From the NCBI GenBank assembly GCA_023382435.1, contig JAHDVS010000011.1:1-64000 (forward strand): 64,000 nucleotides of DNA, given 5' to 3'. The notes under the pieces were generated by a model. It worked only from the letters and a program-made list of their open reading frames with translations, was not told the DNA's origin and searched no databases. The position numbers and the translations under genes were made by a program. Source of the DNA: Thermoleophilia bacterium. GTDB taxonomy: Bacteria; Actinomycetota; Thermoleophilia; Gaiellales; Gaiellaceae. This document shows, piece after piece, positions 8,337 to 17,797 of this stretch. How positions within the stretch are numbered: the stretch's first letter is position 1; every line of letters starts with the position of its first letter.

Positions 8337-9086
8337 TCAGCGGCTCCTGGGTAGGTCAGCGGGCAGCCCGGCCTGGGTGCGCGCCCGCTCGAGCGACGCC
8401 GTCGCCGCCTTCGCCTGGCTCTGGAACGAGCTCGCGATCTGCGCGTAGTTGCGCGCAAGCGCCTCGGCGGAGCGCTTCGACGCCGTCTGCAGCGCCTGCT
8501 CGAGCGAGCCGGCGGCGCCGGTATGCACCTCGGCCAGCGTCTCGTACTGGGAGAGCGCCTTCGCGAGCAGCTGCGAGCCGGTCTCCTCGGCCGCGTCCGC
8601 GAGCTCGTCGAGGTCGCTCGCGGCGTCCGCGCACGCCGACTCGGCCGCCGCAGCCAGTCTCGCGATCTGCGCGTAGCTCTGCGCCGAGCCGTCGTAGCTC
8701 GCCGCTGCCGCGATCAGGGCCTCGACCGCGTCGCCGCAGTCGCCGTAGGTGTCGTAGATCGCCACCGAGATGTCGTCGACGTCGATCTGGATGTCCGTGT
8801 TCTCGGTCGTCTCGACGTGCGTCTCCGTCTCCGCGACGGTCACCGTCTCGGCCGGCTCGGTCTCGGTCTTCGTCTTCTTGACCGTCTCCGTCACGACCTC
8901 CGTCTCACCCACGTTCACGGTCTCCGTCACGGCCACCGTCTCGTCGCGGTCCGTTTCCGGCGCGACGGGCGCTCCCGAGCCCTCCCCGTCGCTGCCTCTC
9001 GACGCGAACACGGCCGCGCCCGCGCCGAGAGCGACGACCGCGATGCCGACGACCATGAGCAGCAGCACCTGCTGTATGCGACTCAT
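8337..9086 (-). CDS. Membrane-anchored exported protein with Thr/Glu/Val-rich stalk
   Basis: 249 residues from ATG 9086, which has GGAGG five bases upstream (a GTG six bases earlier is possible). A single N-terminal span (LLLMVVGIAVVALGAGAAVF, about 7-26) acts as anchor. Then comes a 60-residue low-complexity stalk built from TETV/VTET/AETV units, and a C-terminal Ala-rich helical domain (about 110-249) with repeated SYAQIARLAA / NYAQIASSFQ patterns and two Cys (DCGDAVEAL, ESACADAAS). No known domain recognised. It probably lies outside the membrane, where the helical domain could bind the wall or a partner. Confidence 0.75.
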   Translation of the reverse strand: MSRIQQVLLLMVVGIAVVALGAGAAVFASRGSDGEGSGAPVAPETDRDETVAVTETVNVGETEVVTETVKKTKTETEPAETVTVAETETHVETTENTDIQIDVDDISVAIYDTYGDCGDAVEALIAAAASYDGSAQSYAQIARLAAAAESACADAASDLDELADAAEETGSQLLAKALSQYETLAEVHTGAAGSLEQALQTASKRSAEALARNYAQIASSFQSQAKAATASLERARTQAGLPADLPRSR

Positions 9087-9172
9087 CACCACCTCCGTGG
9101 GGGCCTCCGGCGATCACCGCCGGCCTCCGCTGTATCGGCCGCGATCGCGGCCGCCTTGAGTGCGCGCCCGGG

Positions 9173-11977
9173 TCAGGCGGAAACGCCGAGCGCCGCGCGC
9201 ACGAGCCGATCCTGCTCGACGAGATGCGCCGTCGGATACGCCTCGCTGGTCGAGGCGCGCCAGGGACGGCCGGCGTAGCGCAGCGTGACCCCGGCCGGCA
9301 GGGAGTCCTCGAAGCGGTGGCGCAGCGAGCGGAAGATACCCATGTTCTGCGGCTCCTCCTGAACCCAGACGAGCTCCTCGATCCGGGGGTAGGAGGCCAG
9401 CAACTCGACGTACGCCGGAACCGGGAACGGGTAGAGCTGCTCCAGACGCGCCACGGCCAGGTCGTCCGTCGCGCCGTATGCCGGGTGACCGACGATGTCG
9501 TAGTAGACCTTTCCGGTGCAGAGGAGCAGGCGGCGCACGCGCCCGCGCGCATCGGGCGCGAGGGCCGGGTCGTCGAACACCGGCCGGAACCAGCCGCTCG
9601 TCAGCTCGTCGAAACCCGACGTTGCGGCGCGGAGGCGCAGCAGGCTCTTCGGCGTGAACAGGACGAGCGGCCGCGGCGTCGACCCGAGCGCCTGGAGGCG
9701 CAGCAGATGGAAGTACTGCGCCGGCGTGGAGCAGTTCGCGATCCGGACGTTCCCCTGCGCGGCGAGCTGGAGGAAGCGCTCCACCCGGGCGCTCGAGTGC
9801 TCCGGCCCGTTCCCCTCGTAGCCGTGCGGAAGCAGCAGGGTCAGGCGCGACGTCTGGCCCCATTTGGCGAACCCCGACACGATGAACTGGTCGACCACCA
9901 CCTGGGCGGCGTTGACGAAATCCCCGAACTGCGCTTCCCAGACGACGAGCCCGTTCGGGAGCGCGATCGAGTAGCCGTACTCGAAGCCGAGCGCCGCGAA
10001 CTCCGAGAGCGGCGAGTTGAAGACCTGCATCGACGCGCGCGCTCCCGTGAGGTGCTGGATCGGCGCGTGGCGGGCGCCGGTCTCGAGGTCGTGCAGGACG
10101 AGGTGGCGGTGAGAGAACGTCCCGCGCTCGGTGTCCTGGCCGGTCAGGCGAACGGGGACGCCCTCGCAGACGAGGCTGGCGAACGCGAGCGCCTCCGCCT
10201 GCCCCCAGTCGATCCCACCATCGGGCCCGAGCGCGTCCAGGCGCCGCTCGAGCTGCCGCGCGAGCTTCGGGTGCACGTGGAACGATTCCGGCACCTGCAG
10301 CAGCTCCTGGTTCAGGCGTTCGAGCGTCCCGGCGGGGACGCCGGTGTCCTGCGGCGTCGAGCGCAGCCGCTGGAGCCGCGGCTCTTCCGGACGGACGAAA
10401 GCCGACGCCCTGAGCGCGTCATGTGCCTCCCTGGCACGCTGTTCGACCGCCTCGACGAGCTCCTCGCTCTCGCGCTCGTGCGCGAGCTCCCGTGTGACGA
10501 GCGCGGTGCCGTAGAGCTGCCGCACCGTCGGATGGTGCTCGATCGCGCGCACCATCACCGGCTGCGTGTACGCCGGCTCGTCCTGCTCGTTGTGCCCGAA
10601 GCGCCGGTAGCCGACGAGGTCGACGACGACGTCGTGGCGGAACCGCTCCCGGAAGGCCATCGCGAGGCGGACGGCGGCGAGCGCCGCCTCCGGGTCATCC
10701 GCGTTGACATGGACGATCGGGCAGTCGAAGCCCTTCGCGAGATCGCTCGAGTGGCGCGTCGAGCGGCCCTCCTTCGGGTCGGTCGTGAAGCCGACCTGGT
10801 TGTTCGCGATCAGGTGCAGCGTGCCGCCCGTCGCGTAGCCGGCGAGCGCCTGGAGGTTGAAGGTCTCGGCGACCACGCCCTGGCCCGCGAACGCGGCGTC
10901 GCCGTGGATCAGGATCGCCAGGGCGCCGCGCGGATCGTGATCGCCGGCGGGCGTCGAGAGGTCGGTCTGCAACGCCCGGGTGAGCCCTTCGACGACCGGG
11001 TCGACGGCCTCGAGGTGGCTCGGGTTCGAGGCGAGCACGACCTCGATCTCGCCGGCGCGGGTCACCCGGACGCCCTCCGCGCCCTGGTGGTACTTGACGT
11101 CACCCGTGCCCTCCTCGGCGCCGAGAGCGACCGCGTCCAGGAGGCGCTCGCCCTCGAACTCCCGCAGCACGTGCTCGTAGGAGCGGCCGACCGTGTGGGC
11201 GAGCACGCTGATTCGGCCCCGGTGGGCCATCCCGATCACCGCGGTGGTCGCGCCGGCGCCGGCAGCGAGCTCGAGCGTCTCGTCGAGCATCGGCACGATC
11301 ACGTCGAGGCCCTCGATCGAGAACTGCTTCTGGCCGAGGAACGCACGACGCAGATAGCGCTCGAAGCCCTCGACCTCGGCCAGGCGCTCGAGCAGGCGGC
11401 GCTGCTCGTCCGGCGCGAGCGGCCGCCGATACCGGGACGACTCGATCGCCTGGCGAAGCCAGACGCGCTGCTCGTGGCTCGAGATGTGCTCGATCTCGTA
11501 GGCCAGCGTGCCGCAGTAGGTCTCCCGCAGTCTCGGCAGGGCCTCGGCGAGGGTCTCCCCCGGGACGGCAACCCGCAGCACCGAGGCGGGGATCCGGGCC
11601 TGGAGAGCAGGGGTCAGCGGCGGGTGGAGCCGCTCCGGCTCGAGCGCCGGATCCCCCGGGGGCTCCGAGCCGAGCGGGTCGAGCCGGGCGGCGAGGTGGC
11701 CGTGCATTCGGTGCGCCTTCACGATCGCCATCGCCGCCGCAACCCCTCCGAGCAGCTCGGCGTCGGGAGCGAGGGCCGGCGCTGCGGCAGCGGGAAGGAG
11801 CTCCGGGTGCAGCGCCCGCAGCCGGCGCACGACCGGATGCTCCGCGACGATGCCGTCGCCGGTCTCCTCGAACACCCGCCGCCAGTCGGGGTCGATCGAG
11901 TCGGGGGCGGCGAGGTAGCGGTCGAGGAGGTCCCGGACGTAACCGAGGTTGAAGCCATCGACGGGTTCCTGGGACAC
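9173..11977 (-). CDS. sucA: 2-oxoglutarate dehydrogenase E1 component
   Basis: 934 residues from the GTG at 11977 (VSQEPVDGFNLGYVRDLLDRYL), very close to the ~930 of typical SucA. The N-terminal E1 extension, then the thiamine-diphosphate domain with GMAHRGRISVLAHTVGR, GDVKYHQG, SNPSHLEAVDPVVEG and IHGDAAFAGQGVVAET, and the C-terminal transketolase-like domain (LLLPHGYEGNGPEHSSARVERFLQ) are all present. It decarboxylates 2-oxoglutarate and transfers succinyl to E2 lipoate. Unlike mycobacterial Kgd it has no fused N-terminal acyltransferase, and no E2 or E3 gene lies nearby. The frame remains open to 12301 but that extension is Arg-rich and unlike the family. Confidence 0.95.
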   Translation of the reverse strand: MSQEPVDGFNLGYVRDLLDRYLAAPDSIDPDWRRVFEETGDGIVAEHPVVRRLRALHPELLPAAAAPALAPDAELLGGVAAAMAIVKAHRMHGHLAARLDPLGSEPPGDPALEPERLHPPLTPALQARIPASVLRVAVPGETLAEALPRLRETYCGTLAYEIEHISSHEQRVWLRQAIESSRYRRPLAPDEQRRLLERLAEVEGFERYLRRAFLGQKQFSIEGLDVIVPMLDETLELAAGAGATTAVIGMAHRGRISVLAHTVGRSYEHVLREFEGERLLDAVALGAEEGTGDVKYHQGAEGVRVTRAGEIEVVLASNPSHLEAVDPVVEGLTRALQTDLSTPAGDHDPRGALAILIHGDAAFAGQGVVAETFNLQALAGYATGGTLHLIANNQVGFTTDPKEGRSTRHSSDLAKGFDCPIVHVNADDPEAALAAVRLAMAFRERFRHDVVVDLVGYRRFGHNEQDEPAYTQPVMVRAIEHHPTVRQLYGTALVTRELAHERESEELVEAVEQRAREAHDALRASAFVRPEEPRLQRLRSTPQDTGVPAGTLERLNQELLQVPESFHVHPKLARQLERRLDALGPDGGIDWGQAEALAFASLVCEGVPVRLTGQDTERGTFSHRHLVLHDLETGARHAPIQHLTGARASMQVFNSPLSEFAALGFEYGYSIALPNGLVVWEAQFGDFVNAAQVVVDQFIVSGFAKWGQTSRLTLLLPHGYEGNGPEHSSARVERFLQLAAQGNVRIANCSTPAQYFHLLRLQALGSTPRPLVLFTPKSLLRLRAATSGFDELTSGWFRPVFDDPALAPDARGRVRRLLLCTGKVYYDIVGHPAYGATDDLAVARLEQLYPFPVPAYVELLASYPRIEELVWVQEEPQNMGIFRSLRHRFEDSLPAGVTLRYAGRPWRASTSEAYPTAHLVEQDRLVRAALGVSA

Positions 11978-12060
11978 GGGTGCGCTCTCACAACAGCGTA
12001 GCGCGCCGCGTCTCTGGCTATCGACCGGTCCCGTTGCGCCGAGGGAGAGCGGCGGTGCGG

Positions 12061-12399
12061 TTACGCGACCCGGCCGCCGGGCGGCTCGATCGGTAGGCCG
12101 GCGGCGACCCAGGCGTGCAAGCCTCCCGCGAGGTTCTCGGCCTCGTAGCCGGCCCTGACCAGAGCTTCGGTCACGGCCGCGCTTCTCTGGCCGCTGCGAC
12201 ATACGACCACGATCGGCATCCCGGCCGGCAGCTCGTCCTGCCGCGCGACCAGCACGCCCATCGGAATGTGGCGCGATCCGGCGATCCGGCCCGCCTCCCA
12301 TTCGTCGAGCTCGCGCACGTCGAGCGCGACGCTGCCGCTGGCCAACCTGTCGGCGGCGGCTCGCGCGTCGACCTCCGGGATCCGGCGCAGCAGGGCCAT
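12061..12399 (-). CDS. Single-domain rhodanese
   Basis: 112 residues from ATG 12399, two bases after the stop of the upstream gene. A rhodanese domain runs the whole length: ALDVRELDEWEAGRIAGSRHIPMG, then the active-site loop VVCRSGQRS with its catalytic Cys, then the C-terminal LAGGLHAWVAAGLP. It transfers sulfane sulfur, probably as a protein persulfide. As third gene of the DUF302/persulfide-dioxygenase operon it likely handles thiosulfate or persulfide made by its neighbour. Confidence 0.92.
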   Translation of the reverse strand: MALLRRIPEVDARAAADRLASGSVALDVRELDEWEAGRIAGSRHIPMGVLVARQDELPAGMPIVVVCRSGQRSAAVTEALVRAGYEAENLAGGLHAWVAAGLPIEPPGGRVA

Positions 12400-12401
12400 G
12401 G

Positions 12402-13808
12402 TCAGGCGGACTCCGCCCGCTCGAGGCGGGAGGCCTCCCACGCCTCCATGCCGCCGACGAGCGCGGTCACGTTCCCGAGCCCGTGGTGCTCGAGCAGGCT
12501 CGCGGCGATCGAGGCGCGGTAGTCGGTCTGGCAGTGGACTGCGATCTGCCTGTCCGCCGGCAGCTCACCGATCCGCCCGGGCAGGCGGTTGAGCGGGACG
12601 TTGAGACTGCCGGCAATGCGGGCGCCCCCCCACTCGGGCTCGGTGCGGACGTCGAGGACGAGCGGCTGCTCCCCGCCGGGCCCGAGCCGCTCGGCCAGGG
12701 CGGTCGCGCTGATCCGCTCGGTGCGCACGACCAGATCGGGGCGAGGCTCGAGCGCCGTCATGCCGAGAGCCAGGTAGCCGGCGATCCGTTCAAAGCCGAT
12801 CCGGCCGAGGCGCGTGACCGCCTCGACCTCGCGCCCGGGGTCGACCACGAGCGCGATCGACCGGCCAGGGTCGAGCAGGGTGCCGCACCAGGTCGCGAAG
12901 CTGCCGGCGAGGCCGATGTTCAGCGCGCTGGCAAGGTGGGCCCCCGCGAAGTCGGCAGGCTCGCGTGCGTCGACGATCTGCGCGCCGGCCGCGCCCAGGT
13001 CGAGCAGCTCGGCGAGGTCGAGCGGCCGGAGCGAGCGCTCGAGCGAGGCATCGAGCGTGGGGCGCTCCCTCGTGTTCATGACCGCGTCGTACGTGAAGTA
13101 GGCGGGCGAGTCGGGCTGGTCGGCCGTGACGATCCGGACGAACGTCTCCTTCGTCATCGGCTGGAGCGCGTAGTTGTAGCGCCGCTGCTCGCCGATCGTC
13201 GACACCGTCTCGCTCGAGATGCTCTTGCCGCAGAGCGAGCCGGCTCCGTGTGTCGGGTAGACGAGCGTCGCGTCCGGCAGCGGCAGGAGGCGCTCCCGGA
13301 GGGAGTCGTACAGCAGCCCGCCGAGCTCCTCGGCCGTCCAGCCGAGTGCTGCCCGCAGGTCGGGCCGCCCGACGTCGCCGATGAAGAGCGTGTCGCCGGT
13401 CAGGACGGCGTACGGGGCGGTCTCGTCGTGCCCGGCGTCGTGAACCAGGATCGAGATCGACTCGGGCGAGTGGCCGGGCGTCTCGAGCACCTCGAGCCGA
13501 ACATCCGGCCCGAGCTCGATCGTAGCGCCGGTCTCGAGCGGGCGGAACGGGTAGTCGGCCGTGCCGCGTGCGCCGACGGCGATCTCCGCGCCGCAGCGGT
13601 CGCGTAGCTCGAGATGGCCCGCCACGAAGTCGGCATGGAAGTGGGTCAGGATCACGTGGCCGATCTCGAGGTCGAGCTCGCGCGCGTCCGCGAGGTACCC
13701 GTCGATGTCCCGTTGCGGGTCGATCACCGCCGCGGCCCCGCTCTTCCGGTCCGCGACGAGGTACGAGGCGTGCGCAAGGCAACCCAGGTAGTACTGCTTC
13801 AGGATCAT
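12402..13808 (-). CDS. Persulfide dioxygenase-like MBL-fold protein with two rhodanese domains
   Basis: 468 residues from ATG 13808, with GGGGAGG four bases upstream. The N-terminal metallo-beta-lactamase domain (1-230) carries THFHADFVAGH, ETPGHSPESI, GDTLFIGDVGRPDL and PTHGAGSLCG, the ETHE1/Blh iron-dioxygenase set. Two rhodanese domains follow. The first has no Cys at its active loop (VVDPGRE); the second has HCQTDYRAS, so only the second should be catalytic. It oxidises glutathione- or low-molecular-weight persulfides and passes sulfur on. Downstream rhodanese starts two bases after its stop. Confidence 0.92.
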   Translation of the reverse strand: MILKQYYLGCLAHASYLVADRKSGAAAVIDPQRDIDGYLADARELDLEIGHVILTHFHADFVAGHLELRDRCGAEIAVGARGTADYPFRPLETGATIELGPDVRLEVLETPGHSPESISILVHDAGHDETAPYAVLTGDTLFIGDVGRPDLRAALGWTAEELGGLLYDSLRERLLPLPDATLVYPTHGAGSLCGKSISSETVSTIGEQRRYNYALQPMTKETFVRIVTADQPDSPAYFTYDAVMNTRERPTLDASLERSLRPLDLAELLDLGAAGAQIVDAREPADFAGAHLASALNIGLAGSFATWCGTLLDPGRSIALVVDPGREVEAVTRLGRIGFERIAGYLALGMTALEPRPDLVVRTERISATALAERLGPGGEQPLVLDVRTEPEWGGARIAGSLNVPLNRLPGRIGELPADRQIAVHCQTDYRASIAASLLEHHGLGNVTALVGGMEAWEASRLERAESA

Positions 13809-13837
13809 GCCGCCTCCCCGGTAGGCTGGCGGGAAGT

Positions 13838-14245
13838 CTACTCCGCGACGGCGCGCTCCACCACCCGCCCGAGGCGGTCGCGAATCTCGACCGCGACGCC
13901 GTCGAGCTCCGGGTTGCCCACGATCGAGAGCATCCGCTCCGGGTCGACCGCGGACACGTGCGTTACGTCGCCGCGCACGTAAACGACGACGTTGCACGGG
14001 AGCAGCACCCCGAGGTCCGGCTCCGCCTCGAGCGCCGCGTGTGCGAGCGGCGGGTTGCAGGCGCCGAGGATCACGTAGGGCTCGACGGCGACATCCAGCT
14101 TGGCCTTCATCGTCGCCTGCACGTCGATGTCGCACAGGATGCCGAAGCCCTCGGCGGCGAGTTCAACGCGGACCCGCTCGACGGCCTCGGCGAACGGGAG
14201 CGGGGTGGTGCTCGTGATCGTGTAGGCGGCTGTGTCGGCGGGCAC
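13838..14245 (-). CDS. DUF302 protein
   Basis: 135 residues from GTG 14245, with AGGAGG six bases upstream. It follows the DUF302 pattern: an alpha/beta protein with FAEAVERVRVELAAEGFGILCDIDVQATMKAKL, then YVILGACNPPLAHAALEAEPDLGVLLPCNVVVY. The paired Cys-containing motifs GACNPP and LPCNVVVY are the conserved family positions. Its biochemical role is unknown, but DUF302 genes often travel with rhodaneses and sulfur or metal stress genes, as here (29 bases to the next gene). First gene of this operon. Confidence 0.88.
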   Translation of the reverse strand: MPADTAAYTITSTTPLPFAEAVERVRVELAAEGFGILCDIDVQATMKAKLDVAVEPYVILGACNPPLAHAALEAEPDLGVLLPCNVVVYVRGDVTHVSAVDPERMLSIVGNPELDGVAVEIRDRLGRVVERAVAE

Positions 14246-14312
14246 TGGGGTCCTCCTATGTGAAACTACGGGCTCGTAGAGTTGTACAACGCGGGAGCCG
14301 CCGCCGCATTCC

Positions 14313-14340
14313 GGGGCGGGTCAGGACCCGCCCGTACGGA
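14313..14340. repeat. Dispersed GC-rich palindrome, copy C
   Basis: GGGGCGGGTCAGGACCCGCC followed by CGTACGGA. It lies in the 152-base gap between the DUF302 gene start (14245) and the end of pyc (14398), downstream of pyc in its reading direction, so it could help terminate the pyc operon. It belongs to the family at 193, 938, 35911 and 52617. Confidence 0.72.
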
Positions 14341-14397
14341 CTCCACGGGACGGATCGCGCGGGGGTTGCGCGTGGCGCCCTAGCGGCCGGTAGGCCT

Positions 14398-17300
14398 TCA
14401 CGGTCGTTCCGCGGGAGGCGCGATCACGAGCAGGAGGTCGCCCGGCTGCACCTGGGCGATCGGCTGGACCGCCAGGCGCTCGACGGTTCCGGCGACCGGG
14501 GCGCCGATCGCCGACTCCATCTTCATCGCCTCGATCGTCGCGAGCGGCTGGCCCGCTTCGACCTCGTCGCCGGCGCTGACCGCGACGGTGACCGCGCCCG
14601 CGTAGGGGGCCGCGACGTGCCCGGGGTTGCGCGGGTCGGCCTGCTCCGCCGCTGGCTCGGCCGCGGCGGCGGACAGGTCGTGAACGTCGAAGGGACGTAG
14701 CTGGCCGTTGACCCGGACGAGCACGGTGCGGATCCCGCGCCCGTCCGGCTCCCCGACCGCCTCGAGCTCGAGGATCAGCCGGACGCCGGGGGCGAGATCA
14801 ACGACCTCCTCGCGCCCGCGTTCGAGCCCGTGCAGGAAGAGGCGCGTCGGCAGCACCGAGACGTCGCCGTGACGCTCGGTCGCCTCGCGCTGCTCCTCCG
14901 CCGGCCCGGGGAAGAGCAGCTCGCTCAGGGCCGCTCGGCGGTCGGGGCCCGCGAGCGCAGCCTCCTGCTCCGCGGTCAGCCCGGCAGCCCGCGGCGACCA
15001 GGCGCGGCCCTCGAGGGCGCGCGAGCGAAACGGCTCCGGAAACCCGCCCGCGGGCGTCCCGAGCTCGCCCGCGAGGAAGCCGATCACGCTCGCGGGCAGG
15101 TCGAAGCGCTCCGGGTGCGCCTCGAGCTCGGCCGGGTCGGCGCCGGCGCCAGCGAGCGCGAGCGCGAGATCGCCCACCACCTTGCTCGACGGCGTCACCT
15201 TGACGGGTCGTCCGAGGATCCGGTCGGCGGCCGCGTAGAGCTCCTCGACCTCCTCGAAGCGGTCGCCGAGCCCGAGCGCCTGCGCCTGCGCGCGCAGGTT
15301 CGAGAGCTGGCCGCCCGGGATCTCGTGACGGTAGACGGTGCCGGTGGGCGCGTCGAGGCCCATCTCGAACGGGGCGTACAGGCGCCGTACGGCCTGCCAG
15401 TAGGGCTCGAGCGCGTTCAGCGCCTCGAGCGAGAGCCCGGTCGCGCGCTCGGTGCCATCGGTGGCGGCCACGATCGCGGCGAGGCTCGGCTGGCTCGTCA
15501 TGCCCGCGAGCGGAGCGGCGGCGCCGTCGACCGCGTCCACTCCCGCCTCGGTCGCGGCCAGGTAGGTCGCGAGCGAGGCGCCCGCCGTGTCGTGGGTGTG
15601 CAGGTGCACCGGCTGGTCGAAGCGCTCGCGCAGGGCGCCGACGAGGATGCGGGCGGCCGGGGGGCGCAGCAGACCGGCCATGTCCTTGATGCAGAGGACG
15701 TGCGCCCCGGTCGCCGCGATCTGCTCGGCGAGGCGCAGGTAGTAGTCGAGCGTGTACAGCGTCTCGTCCGGGCTGGCGAGGTTGCCCGAGTAGCAGAGAC
15801 AGCCCTCGACGAGCGCGCCCGCCTCGATGCCCGCCTCGATCGCGGGACGCATCTGCTCGACGTCGTTGAGGGCGTCGAAGACCCGGAACACGTCGACCCC
15901 CGTCGCGGCCGCCTCCCCGACGAACGCGCGGCAGACCGAGTCCGGGTAGGGCGTGTAGCCGACGGTGTTGCGTCCGCGCAGGAGCATCTGGAAGAGCACG
16001 CCCGGAACCTCGTCACGCAGGCGGGCGAGCCGCTCCCACGGGTCCTCGGCCAGGAAGCGCAGCGCCACGTCGAATGTCGCCCCGCCCCAGCACTCGATGC
16101 TCCAGAGCCCCGGCAGCAGGCGCGCGAGGTGCGGTGCGGCAGCGACCATGTCGAACGTCCGCAGCCGCGTCGCGAGCAGCGACTGGTGCGCGTCGCGAAG
16201 CGTCGTGTCCGTGACCGCGAGCGCCTCCCGGTCGCGGAGCTCCCGCGCGAACGCCGCCGCCCCGACCTCCCGCAGCCGGTCCCGCGAGCCCGTGGACGGT
16301 CGCCCTTCCGGAAGCGGCGGCAGCTTGGCTCTCGGGTCGAGCAACGTCGACGGCGGCCCGTGCGGTCGGTTGACGGTGCGGTCGGCGACGAGCGACAAGA
16401 GCCGCGTCGCCCGGTCCCCGCCCGGGCGGGGGCGCAGAAGCTGCGGGCGCTCGTCGACGAAATCCGTCGTGGCCGCGCCCGCGACGAAGTCGGGCTCCGC
16501 TAACACCGCCTGGAGGAACGGCAGGTTCGTCGCCACGCCGCGGATCCGGAACTCGGCGAGCGCGCGCCGGGCGCGCGCGACCGCGGTCTCGAGGTCGGGC
16601 CCCCGGCAGGTGAGCTTGACGAGCAGCGAGTCGAAGTAGCCCGAGATCTCGGCGCCCGCGTAGGTGGTGCCGCCGTCGAGGCGGATCCCGGCGCCGCCGG
16701 GCGAGCGGTAAACCGAGATCCGGCCCGTGTCGGGGCGAAAGTCGTTGGCCGGATCCTCGGTCGTGATCCGGCACTGCAGCGCGGCTCCGCGTTGCGCGAT
16801 CCGCTGCTGGGTCAGCCCGAGCGACGCGAGCGTCTCCCCGCTCGCCAGCCGTAGCTGTGAGCGGACGAGGTCGACGTCGGTCGTCTCCTCGGTGACCGTG
16901 TGCTCGACCTGGATGCGGGGGTTGAGCTCGATGAAGACGTGCCGCCCGCTCGCCGGATCGACGAGGAACTCGACCGTGCCGGCGTTCGCGTAGCCGATCG
17001 CCGTGCCGAGGCGGACGGCGTCGCGGCAGAGCGCGTCGCGAACAGCGGGGTCGAGCCCCGGCGCGGGGGCGACCTCGACGACTTTCTGGTGGCGGCGCTG
17101 GATCGAGCAGTCGCGCTCGTAGAGGTGGATCACGTCACCGGTCGCGTCGCCGAGGAGCTGCACCTCCACGTGCCGCGGTCCGGTCAGGGCCTCCTCGAGG
17201 AACATGCTCGAGTCGCCGAAGGCGGTCTGCGCCTCGCGCATCGCGGCCTCGACGGCGGTCGGCAGTCCCTCCGGGCTGTCGACGCGACGCATCCCGCGCC

Positions 17301-17793
17301 CGCCCCCGCCGGAGGCGGCTTTCACGAACAGCGGGAAGCCGACCTCCCCGGCGGCCCGGACGGCCTCGCGGGCTGACGCGAGCTCGCCGGAGCGGCGCAG
17401 CACCGGCAGGCCCGCCGCCTGGGCGGCGGCGAGCGCCCTGACCTTGTTGCCGGTCAGGCGTAGCGTCTCCGCGGACGGCCCGACGAAGACGAGACCGGCT
17501 TCCGTGCACGCCTCGGCGAGCGCGGGATTCTCGGCGAGGAAGCCGTAGCCCGGGTAGATCGCGTCGGAGCCCGACTCGAGCGCGACGCGCACCATCTCGC
17601 CGACGTCGAGGTAGGCGTGGACGGGCCGGCCGCGCTCGCCGATCTCGTACGCCTCGGAGGCCTTCTGGCGGTGCATCGAGCTGCGATCCTCCCACGGGTA
17701 GACCGCGACGGTCTCGATCCCCAGCTCGTAGGCGGCCCGGAACGCGCGCACCGCGATCTCCCCCCGGTTGGCGACGAGCAGCTTGCGGATCAT
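14398..17793 (-). CDS. pyc: Pyruvate carboxylase
   Basis: 1131 residues, the full single-chain length. The biotin carboxylase domain is at 1-450 (KLLVANRGEIAVRAFRAA, ASGGGGRGMRRV, HVFIELNPRIQVEHTVTE). The carboxyltransferase domain is at about 510-900 (VTDTTLRDAHQSLLATRLRT, IECWGGATFDVALRFL, CIKDMAGLLRP), and the C-terminal biotin carrier domain has the biotinyl lysine in EAMKMESAIGAP. It makes oxaloacetate from pyruvate, bicarbonate and ATP. It starts four bases after glcF, so it is very likely the last gene of the ghrB-glcDEF operon, an unusual but sensible anaplerotic pairing. Confidence 0.96.
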   Translation of the reverse strand: MIRKLLVANRGEIAVRAFRAAYELGIETVAVYPWEDRSSMHRQKASEAYEIGERGRPVHAYLDVGEMVRVALESGSDAIYPGYGFLAENPALAEACTEAGLVFVGPSAETLRLTGNKVRALAAAQAAGLPVLRRSGELASAREAVRAAGEVGFPLFVKAASGGGGRGMRRVDSPEGLPTAVEAAMREAQTAFGDSSMFLEEALTGPRHVEVQLLGDATGDVIHLYERDCSIQRRHQKVVEVAPAPGLDPAVRDALCRDAVRLGTAIGYANAGTVEFLVDPASGRHVFIELNPRIQVEHTVTEETTDVDLVRSQLRLASGETLASLGLTQQRIAQRGAALQCRITTEDPANDFRPDTGRISVYRSPGGAGIRLDGGTTYAGAEISGYFDSLLVKLTCRGPDLETAVARARRALAEFRIRGVATNLPFLQAVLAEPDFVAGAATTDFVDERPQLLRPRPGGDRATRLLSLVADRTVNRPHGPPSTLLDPRAKLPPLPEGRPSTGSRDRLREVGAAAFARELRDREALAVTDTTLRDAHQSLLATRLRTFDMVAAAPHLARLLPGLWSIECWGGATFDVALRFLAEDPWERLARLRDEVPGVLFQMLLRGRNTVGYTPYPDSVCRAFVGEAAATGVDVFRVFDALNDVEQMRPAIEAGIEAGALVEGCLCYSGNLASPDETLYTLDYYLRLAEQIAATGAHVLCIKDMAGLLRPPAARILVGALRERFDQPVHLHTHDTAGASLATYLAATEAGVDAVDGAAAPLAGMTSQPSLAAIVAATDGTERATGLSLEALNALEPYWQAVRRLYAPFEMGLDAPTGTVYRHEIPGGQLSNLRAQAQALGLGDRFEEVEELYAAADRILGRPVKVTPSSKVVGDLALALAGAGADPAELEAHPERFDLPASVIGFLAGELGTPAGGFPEPFRSRALEGRAWSPRAAGLTAEQEAALAGPDRRAALSELLFPGPAEEQREATERHGDVSVLPTRLFLHGLERGREEVVDLAPGVRLILELEAVGEPDGRGIRTVLVRVNGQLRPFDVHDLSAAAAEPAAEQADPRNPGHVAAPYAGAVTVAVSAGDEVEAGQPLATIEAMKMESAIGAPVAGTVERLAVQPIAQVQPGDLLLVIAPPAERP

Positions 17794-17797
17794 CGCC

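Noticed and set aside
9224-12001. Long rightward open frame (925 codons) opposite sucA
   Set aside because: Low-complexity charged sequence antisense to a clear 2-oxoglutarate dehydrogenase; an artefact of GC-rich codon use.
9173-12301. A Kgd-type fused 2-oxoglutarate decarboxylase extending to 12301
   Set aside because: The extra N-terminal frame is Arg/Gly-rich and bears no acyltransferase motifs; the GTG at 11977 fits the family.
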